A DNA stretch of 64,000 nt from Pelagibius sp. (GTDB lineage Bacteria > Pseudomonadota > Alphaproteobacteria > Kiloniellales > Kiloniellaceae): contig JANQMC010000070.1 of NCBI GenBank assembly GCA_028280305.1, positions 19,357 through 83,356 on the forward strand. The letters run 5' to 3'. The position numbers and the translations under genes are program-made. Under the pieces are notes generated by a model. The model saw only the letters and a list, made by a program, of their open reading frames with translations, made no database searches and was not told the DNA's origin. Below are positions 18,905-26,975 of this stretch, piece by piece. The stretch's first letter is position 1, and each line of letters starts with the position of its first letter.

Positions 18905-19678
18905 ATGGCAACACTCTTCACTTTCGGCCCCTCCCACTACTGCGAGAAAGCGCGCTGGGCGCTGGACCTTGCCGCTGTGCGATACCGGGAGGTCCGCTGG
19001 GCCCCCGGGCCCCATCTGCTGTCGGCGCGGCGCCTTGCTCCGCGGAGCCTGGTTCCCATCCTGTGTCATTCAAAGACAATCATCCAAGGCAGCGGCCGGA
19101 TCACGGATTGGGCCGAGGCGAGCGGTGGGATGAACTGGCGGTCGGGCGCGTCCTCGGCAGAGAAAGCGGAGATTGCAGAGCTTGAGGCATGGGCCGACGA
19201 TGCCCTCGGCGTTGCCGTCCGCCGGCTCATCTACGCAGCATCGCTCGGCACGGAAAGCCGCGCGGTCGCGGCTGCGCTGTTTCGCGGCGCCATCTGGTGG
19301 CAACGGCCCCTGGCGCCGCTGATGTGGCCGATTTCGCGCCGGGCAATTATGAGAGGATTAAGGGCAACAGCCGAAGACATCCCGGACGCCCGGGCGGCGT
19401 TGGAGAGAGAACTGGACCATCTCGACCGGCTGGTCAGCGGCCAGAACCGCTTTCTCGTCGGCGATCACCTTGGCCGCGCGGACATCGCCGTCGCCAGCCT
19501 GTTGTCACCGATCATCTTTCCGGCGGAGCATCCGGTCTATGGCACCCTGCGGCCCTGGCAGGCGCAACGAAGGATCATGGAGGCCTATCGCGACCGGCCC
19601 TGCGTGCACTGGACCGCCGCGCTTTACAGGGATTTCCGCCGCCCTCCCCGGGATGACGCTGCCGCGTTTCCGGGTTAG
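18905..19678 (+). CDS. Glutathione S-transferase family protein
   Basis: A 257-residue GST. The N-terminal thioredoxin-fold domain starts TLFTFGPSHYCEKARWALD, with Ser/Tyr/Cys at the position of the catalytic residue, and contains LVPIL with the cis-proline and an S-G-R-I-T-D glutathione-binding segment. The C-terminal all-helical domain spans about residues 90-240 (FLVGDHLGRADIAVASLL is the conserved N-capping box). Substrate unknown. It is followed 31 bases later by a PhyH gene on the same strand, so the two may be co-transcribed. Confidence 0.86.
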   Translation: MATLFTFGPSHYCEKARWALDLAAVRYREVRWAPGPHLLSARRLAPRSLVPILCHSKTIIQGSGRITDWAEASGGMNWRSGASSAEKAEIAELEAWADDALGVAVRRLIYAASLGTESRAVAAALFRGAIWWQRPLAPLMWPISRRAIMRGLRATAEDIPDARAALERELDHLDRLVSGQNRFLVGDHLGRADIAVASLLSPIIFPAEHPVYGTLRPWQAQRRIMEAYRDRPCVHWTAALYRDFRRPPRDDAAAFPG

Positions 19679-19709
19679 ACTGTGCGCCCGACCAGCCGAG
19701 GGAGGCGTC

Positions 19710-20615
19710 ATGATCCGCGAAACACAGGGCGAAGTACTGACCGAGGCCCAGCGCAAGCAATACAGTGAGCAAGGCTATCTGGTTCTGGCGAAGCGGATTC
19801 CGGAAACTATCCTGCAAAGGATCCGTGACGAGATTGACGGTTTCGTTCAAGAAGCGCGCGGTCTGGCGGAATCCAACGAGCGCCTCGACCTCGAAGACAG
19901 CCACAGCCCCGATGCGCCGCGGGTGAGGCGGGTGAAGGCGCCCTATCAGCTCTCCCCGACGTTTCGTGACCTCGCGCGGTCTGACCATATTCTGGCGCCG
20001 TTGCGCGACCTGCTAGGGCCGAGCCTGCGCCTGCATGGTTCCAAGCTGAACATGAAGGCCGCCGGCTACGGCGCCGCTGTGGAGTGGCATCAGGACTGGG
20101 CCTTCTATCCCCACACAAACGACGACATCCTGGCGGTCGGTGTCATGATCGACGACATGGCGCCCGAAAACGGGCCGCTTATGGTATTCCCCGGCTCTCA
20201 CCGCGGCCCGGTTCAGGACCACCATGCGGAGGGAGTCTTTGCCGGGGCGATGGATCTGGCAGCCTGCAACCTGGACCCGAAGGACGCGGTCATGCTGACA
20301 GGCCCGGCGGGCTCGATCTCCCTGCATCACGTGCGCCTGGTGCATGGTTCCGCCGTGAACACTTCAGACCGCGACCGGCGCTTGCTGCTTTACGAGGTTG
20401 CGGCCGCTGATGCCTTCCCGATCGCCGGCTCGATGACAGCCTATGAAGGCCTGGACGACTTCGACAAACGCCTGCTCTGCGGCAAGGCTACGCTTTCACC
20501 TCGGATGACACCGGCCCCGGTGCGCCTGCCACAACCACAGCCGCCGAAAAAGGGGTCGATCTACGAGATCCAAAAGGCAATGAAGGCGCGCAGTTTCGCG
20601 GCAGCCGGAAACTAA
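19710..20615 (+). CDS. Phytanoyl-CoA dioxygenase (PhyH) family protein
   Basis: A 301-residue Fe(II)/2-oxoglutarate oxygenase distinct from the one at 16742-17587. The iron triad is WHQDWAFY (His, Asp) and HHVRLVHGS (His); the Arg for 2-oxoglutarate is in RDRRLLLYE. The ENGPLMVFPGSHRG element is typical of ectoine-hydroxylase-like PhyH proteins. ATG at 19710 has a perfect GGAGG; the upstream open frame is the GST gene read in another frame. Its stop overlaps the CoA-transferase stop on the other strand by four bases. Confidence 0.88.
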   Translation: MIRETQGEVLTEAQRKQYSEQGYLVLAKRIPETILQRIRDEIDGFVQEARGLAESNERLDLEDSHSPDAPRVRRVKAPYQLSPTFRDLARSDHILAPLRDLLGPSLRLHGSKLNMKAAGYGAAVEWHQDWAFYPHTNDDILAVGVMIDDMAPENGPLMVFPGSHRGPVQDHHAEGVFAGAMDLAACNLDPKDAVMLTGPAGSISLHHVRLVHGSAVNTSDRDRRLLLYEVAAADAFPIAGSMTAYEGLDDFDKRLLCGKATLSPRMTPAPVRLPQPQPPKKGSIYEIQKAMKARSFAAAGN

Positions 20616-21844
20616 CCGGCAGGGCTCTCCGCGAACGCGCCGGCGCAGACGGCCCCAGACTCGATCATCCGCGCGATCTCGGTTTCGCTGTAGCCAACCT
20701 CGGCCAGCACCTCCCGGCTGTGCTGCCCCAGCAAAGGGGCGGCGCGCCTGACGCCGCCGGGCGTGGCCGAGAACTTGACCGGCGGGCCCAGGGCCTTGGT
20801 CCGGCCTGCCGCCGGGTGATCGGTTTCAACGACCATACCCCGTGCCAGGGTTTGGGGGTCGCGGTGCATCTCATTGATGCTGAGCACCGGCCCGGCCGGC
20901 AGGCCGCCGGTCTCCAGGGTTTCCAGCCAGTCCGCCGTCGGCCGTTCGCGAAAGATCGTATTCAGAATCTCCTCCAGGTCGAGGCGGTGCGCCATACGGC
21001 CGGCGTTGTCCCGGAAGCGTTCATCCTCCAGCAGTTCCGGCGCGCCGATCAGCTTTGTCAGGCGCTCCCAGTTGGCCTGGTTGGCGGCCCCGATGTTGAT
21101 CCAGCCATCGGCGGTCTGAAAGGCCTGATAGGGGGCGTTCAAGGGATGGGCCGAGCCCAGGGGCTGCGGTGTTTCGCCGGTGGCCAGGGCGATGGCCGAC
21201 TGCCAGAAAGTCTGGGTGATGCCCGCTTCGAAGAGCGAAGTGTCGACCATCTGCCCTTCCCCGGTCTTCAGCTTGTGAGCATAGGCCGCGGCAATGCCCA
21301 TGGCCCCCAGGATGCCGGCGGTGATATCGCTGACCGGCGGGCCGACCTTCACCGGCGGCCGCCCGGGGCCCTCGCCGGTTACTGACATCAGCCCGGACAT
21401 GCCCTGGGCGATGAGATCGAAGCCGCCCCGCTCCGCATAGGGGCCGCTGCGCCCGAAGCCCGAGAGCGCGCAGTAGATGAGGCCGGGATTCTCGCGGCGC
21501 AATTCGTCGTAACCCAGGCCGAGCCGCTCCATCGTGCCCTTGCGATAGTTCTCGATCACCACGTCGGCATCGCACAGCAGGCGCTGCAAGGCTTGCTTGC
21601 CTTCCGGCTGCTTCAGGTCGAGAACGATTCCGCGCTTGTTGCGATTCAACATCATGAAGGCGGCGCTCTCATCACCGATGGTGGGCGGCACCATACGGCG
21701 CGTGTCGTCCCCCGCCGTCTTTTCCACCTTGATCACGTCGGCGCCCATATCGGCCAGCATCATCCCCGCCAAGGGTCCCGCCATGATGTGCGCCAGTTCA
21801 ATGACGCGGCAGCCGCTCAGCGGGCCGGGTGCAGTCTCCGTCAT
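20612..21844 (-). CDS. CaiB/BaiF family III CoA-transferase
   Basis: Transfers CoA between carboxylic acids. The 410-residue length is normal for the family. It starts with PLSGCRVIELAHIMAGPLAG, has the YCALSGFGRSGPY motif, and keeps the catalytic Asp in VDTSLFEAG. It is the last gene of the minus-strand TRAP operon, directly after the enoyl-CoA hydratase (one base apart). It probably activates the imported acid to its CoA ester, which the hydratase then processes (inference). Confidence 0.9.
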   Translation of the reverse strand: MTETAPGPLSGCRVIELAHIMAGPLAGMMLADMGADVIKVEKTAGDDTRRMVPPTIGDESAAFMMLNRNKRGIVLDLKQPEGKQALQRLLCDADVVIENYRKGTMERLGLGYDELRRENPGLIYCALSGFGRSGPYAERGGFDLIAQGMSGLMSVTGEGPGRPPVKVGPPVSDITAGILGAMGIAAAYAHKLKTGEGQMVDTSLFEAGITQTFWQSAIALATGETPQPLGSAHPLNAPYQAFQTADGWINIGAANQANWERLTKLIGAPELLEDERFRDNAGRMAHRLDLEEILNTIFRERPTADWLETLETGGLPAGPVLSINEMHRDPQTLARGMVVETDHPAAGRTKALGPPVKFSATPGGVRRAAPLLGQHSREVLAEVGYSETEIARMIESGAVCAGAFAESPAG

Positions 21845-21845
21845 G

Positions 21846-22622
21846 TCAGCGGCCCTGCCAGTTCGGTTTGCGCTTGGCGAGGAAGGCCTCCAGCCCCTCG
21901 CGGAAGTCCTCGCTGGTATAGCAGGAAACGATCAGGTCGCTATCTTCGATGCCGGGCTGGACCAGACGGCGCAGGCCCTCCTTGGTGGCGCGCAGGGTGA
22001 GCGGCGCCTGTTCGGTCAACTGCGCCGCCAGGGCGTGGGCGCGGGCCATAAGGCTGTCATGATCGGCCAGAACCTCCGAAATCAGGCCGGCGGCCAGCGC
22101 CTCCTCCGCGCCGACGAGCCGGCTGGTAAAAAGGATCTCCCGGGTGCGCCCGGCCCCCAGCAAGGCCGCAAGGCGGGCCAGATTGGCGACGGAAAGACAA
22201 TTGCCCAGGGTACGGGCGATAGGGAAGCCGAACTTCAGGTCAGGACTTGCAATGCGCAGATCGCAGGCGGCGGCAATCGCCGCCCCGCCGCCGGTGCAGG
22301 CGCCAGAGATGGCGGCGACGGTCGGCAGCGGACAGGTCTCCACCGCGCCCAGCACCGCATCTATCTTGGCTTCGTAGTCCAGGGCATGCTGCTCGGTGGT
22401 GAAGCCCCGGAACTGGGCGATATCGGTCCCCGCGGCGAAGGCCTTGTCGCCGGCGCCGGTGACGATTAGCGCCTTCACACCCAGACTTTCCGTATCACGG
22501 CAGAGTTCCGCCAGGCGCTCATACATGGCGAAGGTCAGGGCATTGCGGGCCTGGGGCCGGTTCAGGGTGATCACCCCGATGGCCCCTTCACGCTCGAACA
22601 ACAACTCGTCAGTGGCGGTCAT
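21846..22622 (-). CDS. Enoyl-CoA hydratase/isomerase family protein
   Basis: A 258-residue crotonase-fold protein with N-terminal GVITLNRPQARNAL, the first oxyanion-hole segment KAFAAGTDIAQF and the second SGACTGGGAAIAAACDLRIAS. The positions of the two catalytic glutamates of classical hydratases are not clearly both Glu (RTLGNCLSVANL occupies the region), so the reaction could be hydration, isomerisation or C-C cleavage. It sits between the TRAP permease and the CoA-transferase on one transcript. Confidence 0.87.
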   Translation of the reverse strand: MTATDELLFEREGAIGVITLNRPQARNALTFAMYERLAELCRDTESLGVKALIVTGAGDKAFAAGTDIAQFRGFTTEQHALDYEAKIDAVLGAVETCPLPTVAAISGACTGGGAAIAAACDLRIASPDLKFGFPIARTLGNCLSVANLARLAALLGAGRTREILFTSRLVGAEEALAAGLISEVLADHDSLMARAHALAAQLTEQAPLTLRATKEGLRRLVQPGIEDSDLIVSCYTSEDFREGLEAFLAKRKPNWQGR

Positions 22623-22632
22623 CGGGCAATCC

Positions 22633-23913
22633 TCAGCGATAAAAGTATTCGACCAGGAACATAGGGATCGCCGGCACGTAGGTACAGATCAGGAGCACCG
22701 CCAGAAGTACGGCCACAAAGTAGACGTTCACTTTGGAGACCGCCCAGATATTGGCCCGCGCCACGGCACAGGAGGTGATCAGCACACTGGCAACCGGCGG
22801 CGTCTGCTGACCGATGGCGAGATTGAGCGTCACCACCAGACCGAAATGTACGGGGTCGATGCCCGCCGCCGCGATCAGCGGAATGACGATGGGCACCACC
22901 AGGATGATCGCCGCGGCGGAATGCAGGAAGAAGCCGATCACCAGGAAGAAGAAATTCAGGATCAGCAGGATCACGTACTTGTTGTCGGTGAAGTCGAGGA
23001 TTGCCGCGGCCAGTTCCTGGGGCATCTGGGCGCGGGTCAGGAAACCGCCCATCAGCACCGAGGCGGCAACCAGCAGCATGACCACCGCGGTCTGCATGCC
23101 GCCGTCCAGCATGGCGCGCTTCAGGTGACGCAGGTCGATCTGGCGGTACCAGAGCCCGACGAGGAAAGCGGCGATGACCGCCAGGCCTGCCGCTTCAGTC
23201 GCCGTGACGAAGCCGCCGAAGATACCGCCGAGGATGATGACCGGCAGGCTGAAGGCCGGTAGCGCCTCCAGGAAGGTCTGGCGCAGGTGGCGGAGATTGA
23301 AGGCCTCCTCCACCGGCAGGTTGTAGCGCCGGGCGAAGAGGTAGGCGACGAACATCAAGCCACCTGCCCCCATCAGCCCCGGCACCACACCGGCAACGAA
23401 AAGCTGCTCCACCGAGGTGTTGGCCGAGGTGGCATAGAGGATCATCGGGATCGAGGGCGGAATGATGATCGCCAGCGAGGCCGACGAGGAGGTGACCGCG
23501 GCCGCCAGCGGCGCGGAGTAGCCGCGCTTTTTCATCTGCGGAATCAGGATGGAGCCCAGCGCCGCCACATCGGCGACGGCGGACCCGGATATCTCGGCGA
23601 AGAACAGGGAGACGCCGATGTTCACCATCGCCAGCCCGCCCTTCACGAAACCGATCAGCGCGGAGACAAAATTGATCAGCCGGTCGGTAACACCGCCGGC
23701 GTTCATGATCGCGCCGGCCAGCACAAACATGGGAATGGCGATCAGGGAAAACTTGGTGGAGCCGTCGTACATGTCCAGCGCAACGGTCACCAGACTGTCG
23801 GGGCCTTCGGTCAGCAATAGGCCGAGCACACCGGAGACCGCCAGGGCGACCGCTATGGGCACGTTGAGGCAGATCATCGCCACCAGGACGATGAAGATGA
23901 AGAGCATCAGCAT
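22633..23913 (-). CDS. dctM: TRAP transporter large permease (DctM-like)
   Basis: A 426-residue membrane protein with about 12 helices. It is the DctM subunit that carries the sodium- and substrate-translocating core of TRAP transporters: opening LFIFIVLVAMICLNVPIAVA, GSAVADVAALGSILIPQMKKRGY, PPSIPMILYA and the C-terminal QQTPPVASVL are all family features. It follows the DctQ gene by three bases and works with the DctP protein encoded upstream. Confidence 0.93.
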   Translation of the reverse strand: MLMLFIFIVLVAMICLNVPIAVALAVSGVLGLLLTEGPDSLVTVALDMYDGSTKFSLIAIPMFVLAGAIMNAGGVTDRLINFVSALIGFVKGGLAMVNIGVSLFFAEISGSAVADVAALGSILIPQMKKRGYSAPLAAAVTSSSASLAIIIPPSIPMILYATSANTSVEQLFVAGVVPGLMGAGGLMFVAYLFARRYNLPVEEAFNLRHLRQTFLEALPAFSLPVIILGGIFGGFVTATEAAGLAVIAAFLVGLWYRQIDLRHLKRAMLDGGMQTAVVMLLVAASVLMGGFLTRAQMPQELAAAILDFTDNKYVILLILNFFFLVIGFFLHSAAAIILVVPIVIPLIAAAGIDPVHFGLVVTLNLAIGQQTPPVASVLITSCAVARANIWAVSKVNVYFVAVLLAVLLICTYVPAIPMFLVEYFYR

Positions 23914-23916
23914 GGA

Positions 23917-24480
23917 TCAGCGCCGTTCCGCATTCTGCATCTCCTGTTCAACCTCTTCCTCGATCTCGGCGTGTTCCAGAGAGATGCCCGCCATGGTCCT
24001 GCGCCAGTAGTCCGGCAAGCTGAGCAGCTCGCAAATGATGAAGAGAGCGGCGCCGATGGGTATCACCGACTGGGTCAACTGAACCGGCACCCAGGTGAGC
24101 GAGACCAGCCGGTCGCCTTCCAGAATCTCCAGAACCAGCATGCCGGCCCAGGCCATCAGGATGAAGAAACCGAGGACGATTGCTTCGGCCAGGATCAGGG
24201 CCAAGCGGCGCAGTCGAGGCGGAAACGACAGCAGAACCGAGTCAAAGCCGATGTGGCGGCGCTTCAGGGCCGCCAGGGCGGCGCCGTAGTAGGTAATCCA
24301 GGAAAGCTGGATCGCCGCCACCTCGTCGTACCAACTGAAGGAATCGCCGGCCAACCGCACCAGCACCGCCGCGATGACCACTATGGTCAAGGCGATCATC
24401 AGGATGATGACAACCCATTCCAGCAACCACTCAAGGCTTCGTCTTGCCGCCGCAAGCACCGTTGCTATCTCCTTTGCCAC
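23917..24480 (-). CDS. dctQ: TRAP transporter small permease (DctQ-like)
   Basis: A 187-residue membrane protein with four helices, the small TRAP subunit that pairs with DctM. WVVIILMIALTIVVI, a W-x-D-E-x-A motif (FSWYDEVAAIQLSWITYYGAALA) and RRHIGFD are diagnostic. It starts with GTG at 24480. It lies between the binding-protein gene and dctM. Confidence 0.9.
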   Translation of the reverse strand: MAKEIATVLAAARRSLEWLLEWVVIILMIALTIVVIAAVLVRLAGDSFSWYDEVAAIQLSWITYYGAALAALKRRHIGFDSVLLSFPPRLRRLALILAEAIVLGFFILMAWAGMLVLEILEGDRLVSLTWVPVQLTQSVIPIGAALFIICELLSLPDYWRRTMAGISLEHAEIEEEVEQEMQNAERR

Positions 24481-24547
24481 GGGCAGGACCCGGGGTCAGT
24501 GAGCCCGCAGGGCGGGACCATCGAGAAGAGAGGTGAGAGATCGGCAG

Positions 24548-24577
24548 GCCGGGCTGCGCGACAACGCACAACCCGGC
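24548..24577 (-). promoter_or_regulatory. Intercistronic stem-loop between dctP and dctQ
   Basis: On the minus-strand transcript, GCCGGGTTGTGCG pairs with CGCGCAGCCCGGC around a short loop, 20 bases after the dctP stop codon. No strong U-tract follows. Stem-loops here typically limit read-through and stabilise the binding-protein mRNA, giving more DctP than permease; that role is inference. Confidence 0.6.
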
Positions 24578-24597
24578 GCCTTACCGTTTTCAGGACC

Positions 24598-25593
24598 TTA
24601 CGAGCCGTCCGCCAGACGCAGCACCGTGTCGATCAGATCCTTGCCGCCATCGACGCTGGACGCATACTCGTCATAGATCGGCTTGGAGGCTTCGACGAAG
24701 GCCGCCTTGTCGGCGGTGTTCACCTGAATGCCGCCGTCCTTCAGCTTCTGCAGCAGATCGGTTTCCAGGCGTGCAGCCTCTTCATAGACGAAGTCCTGGG
24801 TTTCCCGTCCGCATTGAACCAGCGCATCCTGAACGTTCTGCGGCAGCTTGGCGAAGTGCTTCTCCGACACCAGAACATAGGCCGGCGTGTAGACGTGGCC
24901 GGTGATGGACAGATACTTCTGCACTTCCTGGAACTTCGCCGACCAGATCTGGGCGTAGGGGTTTTCCTGGCCGTCGATCACCTTGGTCTGCAGGGCCGTG
25001 AAGACCTCCGAGAAGGCCATGGGTGTGGGGTTCGCGCCGTAGAGCTTGAACATCTTCACCCGCCAGGCACCGTTGGGGGTACGCAGCTTCACGCCGGCCA
25101 GGTCTTCCGGCTTGTTGATCGGGCGGGTGTTGTTGGTGATGTTGCGAAAGCCATTCTCAAACAAACCGATGATGCGGTAGCCCTTTTCCTGGGCCGCCTT
25201 CTGGAAGGTGCTGTCCATCAGTTCGGCCTGGACCCGGCGCATGTGGTCGCGGTCCTGGATGATATAGGGCATCTCGAAGACGCCGAAGACATCGGCGACC
25301 GAGGACATTACCGAAGAGGGCAATGCAAAATCCACCTGACCCAGCTTCAACTTCTGCAACAGTTCCTTGTCCTTGCCGAGCTGGGAGGCCCCGAAGGTCT
25401 GCACCTCGGCGGCATCGCCCAGCGCCGTGTTGGAGCAGGCAGCAAAAGCATTCACGGAAGTCTCGAAAAGCGAGCCGGGCTGACCCACGTGGCCGAACTT
25501 CAGGGTCATCTTCTCGGCCATGGCCGGGCTTGCAAGAACGGAAATCAAGGCGGCCCCGCCGGCTGCTCCTGTCAGGATCTTTGCTAACTTCAT
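24598..25593 (-). CDS. dctP: TRAP transporter substrate-binding protein (DctP-like)
   Basis: A 331-residue periplasmic protein with a signal peptide (KILTGAAGGAALISVLASPAMA, cleaved before EKM). Features of DctP proteins include the LKFGHVGQPGSLFE start, the LRTPNGAWRVKMFKLYGANPTPMAFSEVFTALQTKVIDGQENP block (with the Arg that grips the substrate carboxylate) and a C-terminal KPIYDEYA. Ligand is therefore probably a carboxylate. GGGAGG precedes the ATG by five bases. Confidence 0.92.
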   Translation of the reverse strand: MKLAKILTGAAGGAALISVLASPAMAEKMTLKFGHVGQPGSLFETSVNAFAACSNTALGDAAEVQTFGASQLGKDKELLQKLKLGQVDFALPSSVMSSVADVFGVFEMPYIIQDRDHMRRVQAELMDSTFQKAAQEKGYRIIGLFENGFRNITNNTRPINKPEDLAGVKLRTPNGAWRVKMFKLYGANPTPMAFSEVFTALQTKVIDGQENPYAQIWSAKFQEVQKYLSITGHVYTPAYVLVSEKHFAKLPQNVQDALVQCGRETQDFVYEEAARLETDLLQKLKDGGIQVNTADKAAFVEASKPIYDEYASSVDGGKDLIDTVLRLADGS

Positions 25594-25642
25594 GATGGTT
25601 CCTCCCGTTGGGTTTCTTTTTTATCTTCTTTGTTTTGGCCGG

Positions 25643-26848
25643 TTACTCAGCCGCCGAGGCGGACGTCTGTTCGCGTCCGCTTAGATAGTCCAGCGCCGCC
25701 TGGGCGCCGCCGCGCCGATGGGTGACGCCGGAAAGCTCCAGCCCCATCTCCACACCGGAGAGGGTGCCCATCAGCATCAGATCGTTGAAATCGCCCAGGT
25801 GACCGATGCGGAAAACCTTGTCGGCGACCTTGGAGAGGCCGTTGCCGAGCGACATGTTGAAGTTTTCCAGGGTCGTCTTGCGAAAGGCATCGGCGCTCTG
25901 GCCTTCGGGCATCAGCACCGCGGTCAGCGAGCCGGAATAGTGACGCGGTTCCAGGCAGAGCACCTCCAGCCCCCAGGCCCGCACCGCGCGGCGTGCCGCT
26001 TCGCCATGACGCTGATGGCGCGCAAAGACGTTGTCGAGCCCCTCCTCCTGCAGCATATCGACGGCCTCCACCAAGCCGTAGAGCAGATTGGTCGCCGGGG
26101 TATAGGGGAAATAGCCCTTGGCGTTGGGTTCGGCCATTTCCTCCCAGGACCAATAGGCCCGCGGCAGGCCGGCGTTCTTCGAGGCCGCTTCGGCCTTGGC
26201 GCTGACGGCGTTGAAGGAAAGGCCCGGCGGCAGCATCAATCCCTTCTGCGAGCCGGCCACCGTGACGTCGACACCCCACTCGTCATGGCGATAGTCGATG
26301 GAGGCAAGCGAAGAGATGGTATCCACCATCAGCAGGGCCGGATGCCCCGCCGCATCGATGGCCCGGCGGATCTCCGGCACCTGGGTGACCGAGCCGGTCG
26401 AGGTTTCGTTGTGAACCACGCAGACGGCCTTGATCTCCTGCCCGCTGTCGGCGCGCAGGCGTTCCTCGATGGCTTCGGGATCGGCGCCGTGACGCCAGTC
26501 ACCGGCGATGAACTCCGGCTGCAGGCCGAGGCGCTGGGCCAGGCGGTTCCACAGCGTCGCGAAGTGGCCGGTCTCGTACATCAGCACCTTGTCGCCCGGC
26601 GAAAGGGTGTTCACCAGCGCGGCTTCCCAGGCGCCGGTGCCCGACGCCGGGTAGATCACGACAGAGCCTTCGGTTTTGAAGACCGCCTTCATGCCTTCCA
26701 GCGCCTTCATTCCGACATCGGCGAAGGCAGGGCCGCGGTGATCCATGGTGGGGAGATCCATCGCCCGCAGTACCCGGTCGGGCACATTGGTCGGTCCCGG
26801 AATTTGTAAGAAGTGACGGCCGGGCGAAGCCCCCTGGCGTCCTGACAT
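25643..26848 (-). CDS. Class V aminotransferase (serine-glyoxylate aminotransferase-like)
   Basis: A 401-residue PLP enzyme. The start QIPGPTNVPDRVLRAMDLPTMDHRGPAF, the GSVVIYPASGTGAWEAALVNTL segment, MVDTISSLAS (the Asp that contacts the PLP ring) and the Schiff-base lysine in GSQKGLMLPPG all match serine-glyoxylate/alanine-glyoxylate aminotransferases. It would move an amino group from serine or alanine to glyoxylate or a related oxo acid. It is the first gene of the minus-strand operon, divergent from the FAD/Fe-S dehydrogenase. Confidence 0.9.
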   Translation of the reverse strand: MSGRQGASPGRHFLQIPGPTNVPDRVLRAMDLPTMDHRGPAFADVGMKALEGMKAVFKTEGSVVIYPASGTGAWEAALVNTLSPGDKVLMYETGHFATLWNRLAQRLGLQPEFIAGDWRHGADPEAIEERLRADSGQEIKAVCVVHNETSTGSVTQVPEIRRAIDAAGHPALLMVDTISSLASIDYRHDEWGVDVTVAGSQKGLMLPPGLSFNAVSAKAEAASKNAGLPRAYWSWEEMAEPNAKGYFPYTPATNLLYGLVEAVDMLQEEGLDNVFARHQRHGEAARRAVRAWGLEVLCLEPRHYSGSLTAVLMPEGQSADAFRKTTLENFNMSLGNGLSKVADKVFRIGHLGDFNDLMLMGTLSGVEMGLELSGVTHRRGGAQAALDYLSGREQTSASAAE

Positions 26849-26930
26849 CTAGTGTTCCTCCCTGCGCTCCGCTTTTCCCGAACGCCGCAGCGTTGCTCGA
26901 TCGGAGGGCTTGCATCCGCCCGGATAAAGC

Positions 26931-26960
26931 GGATATGAATACTGAATACAAAATACAAAT
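26931..26960. promoter_or_regulatory. Heptad direct repeat in the divergent promoter region
   Basis: AATAC recurs at 26938, 26945 and 26952 with an exact spacing of seven bases, in otherwise GC-rich DNA just upstream of the dehydrogenase ribosome-binding site. On the minus strand the same DNA gives TTGTAT, 17 bases, TATCCG, a possible promoter of the aminotransferase-TRAP operon. It is the best candidate site for the GntR regulator encoded at 29978, though it is not the palindrome usually bound by that family. Confidence 0.4.
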
Positions 26961-26975
26961 TTGAGGCGGCTGTCA

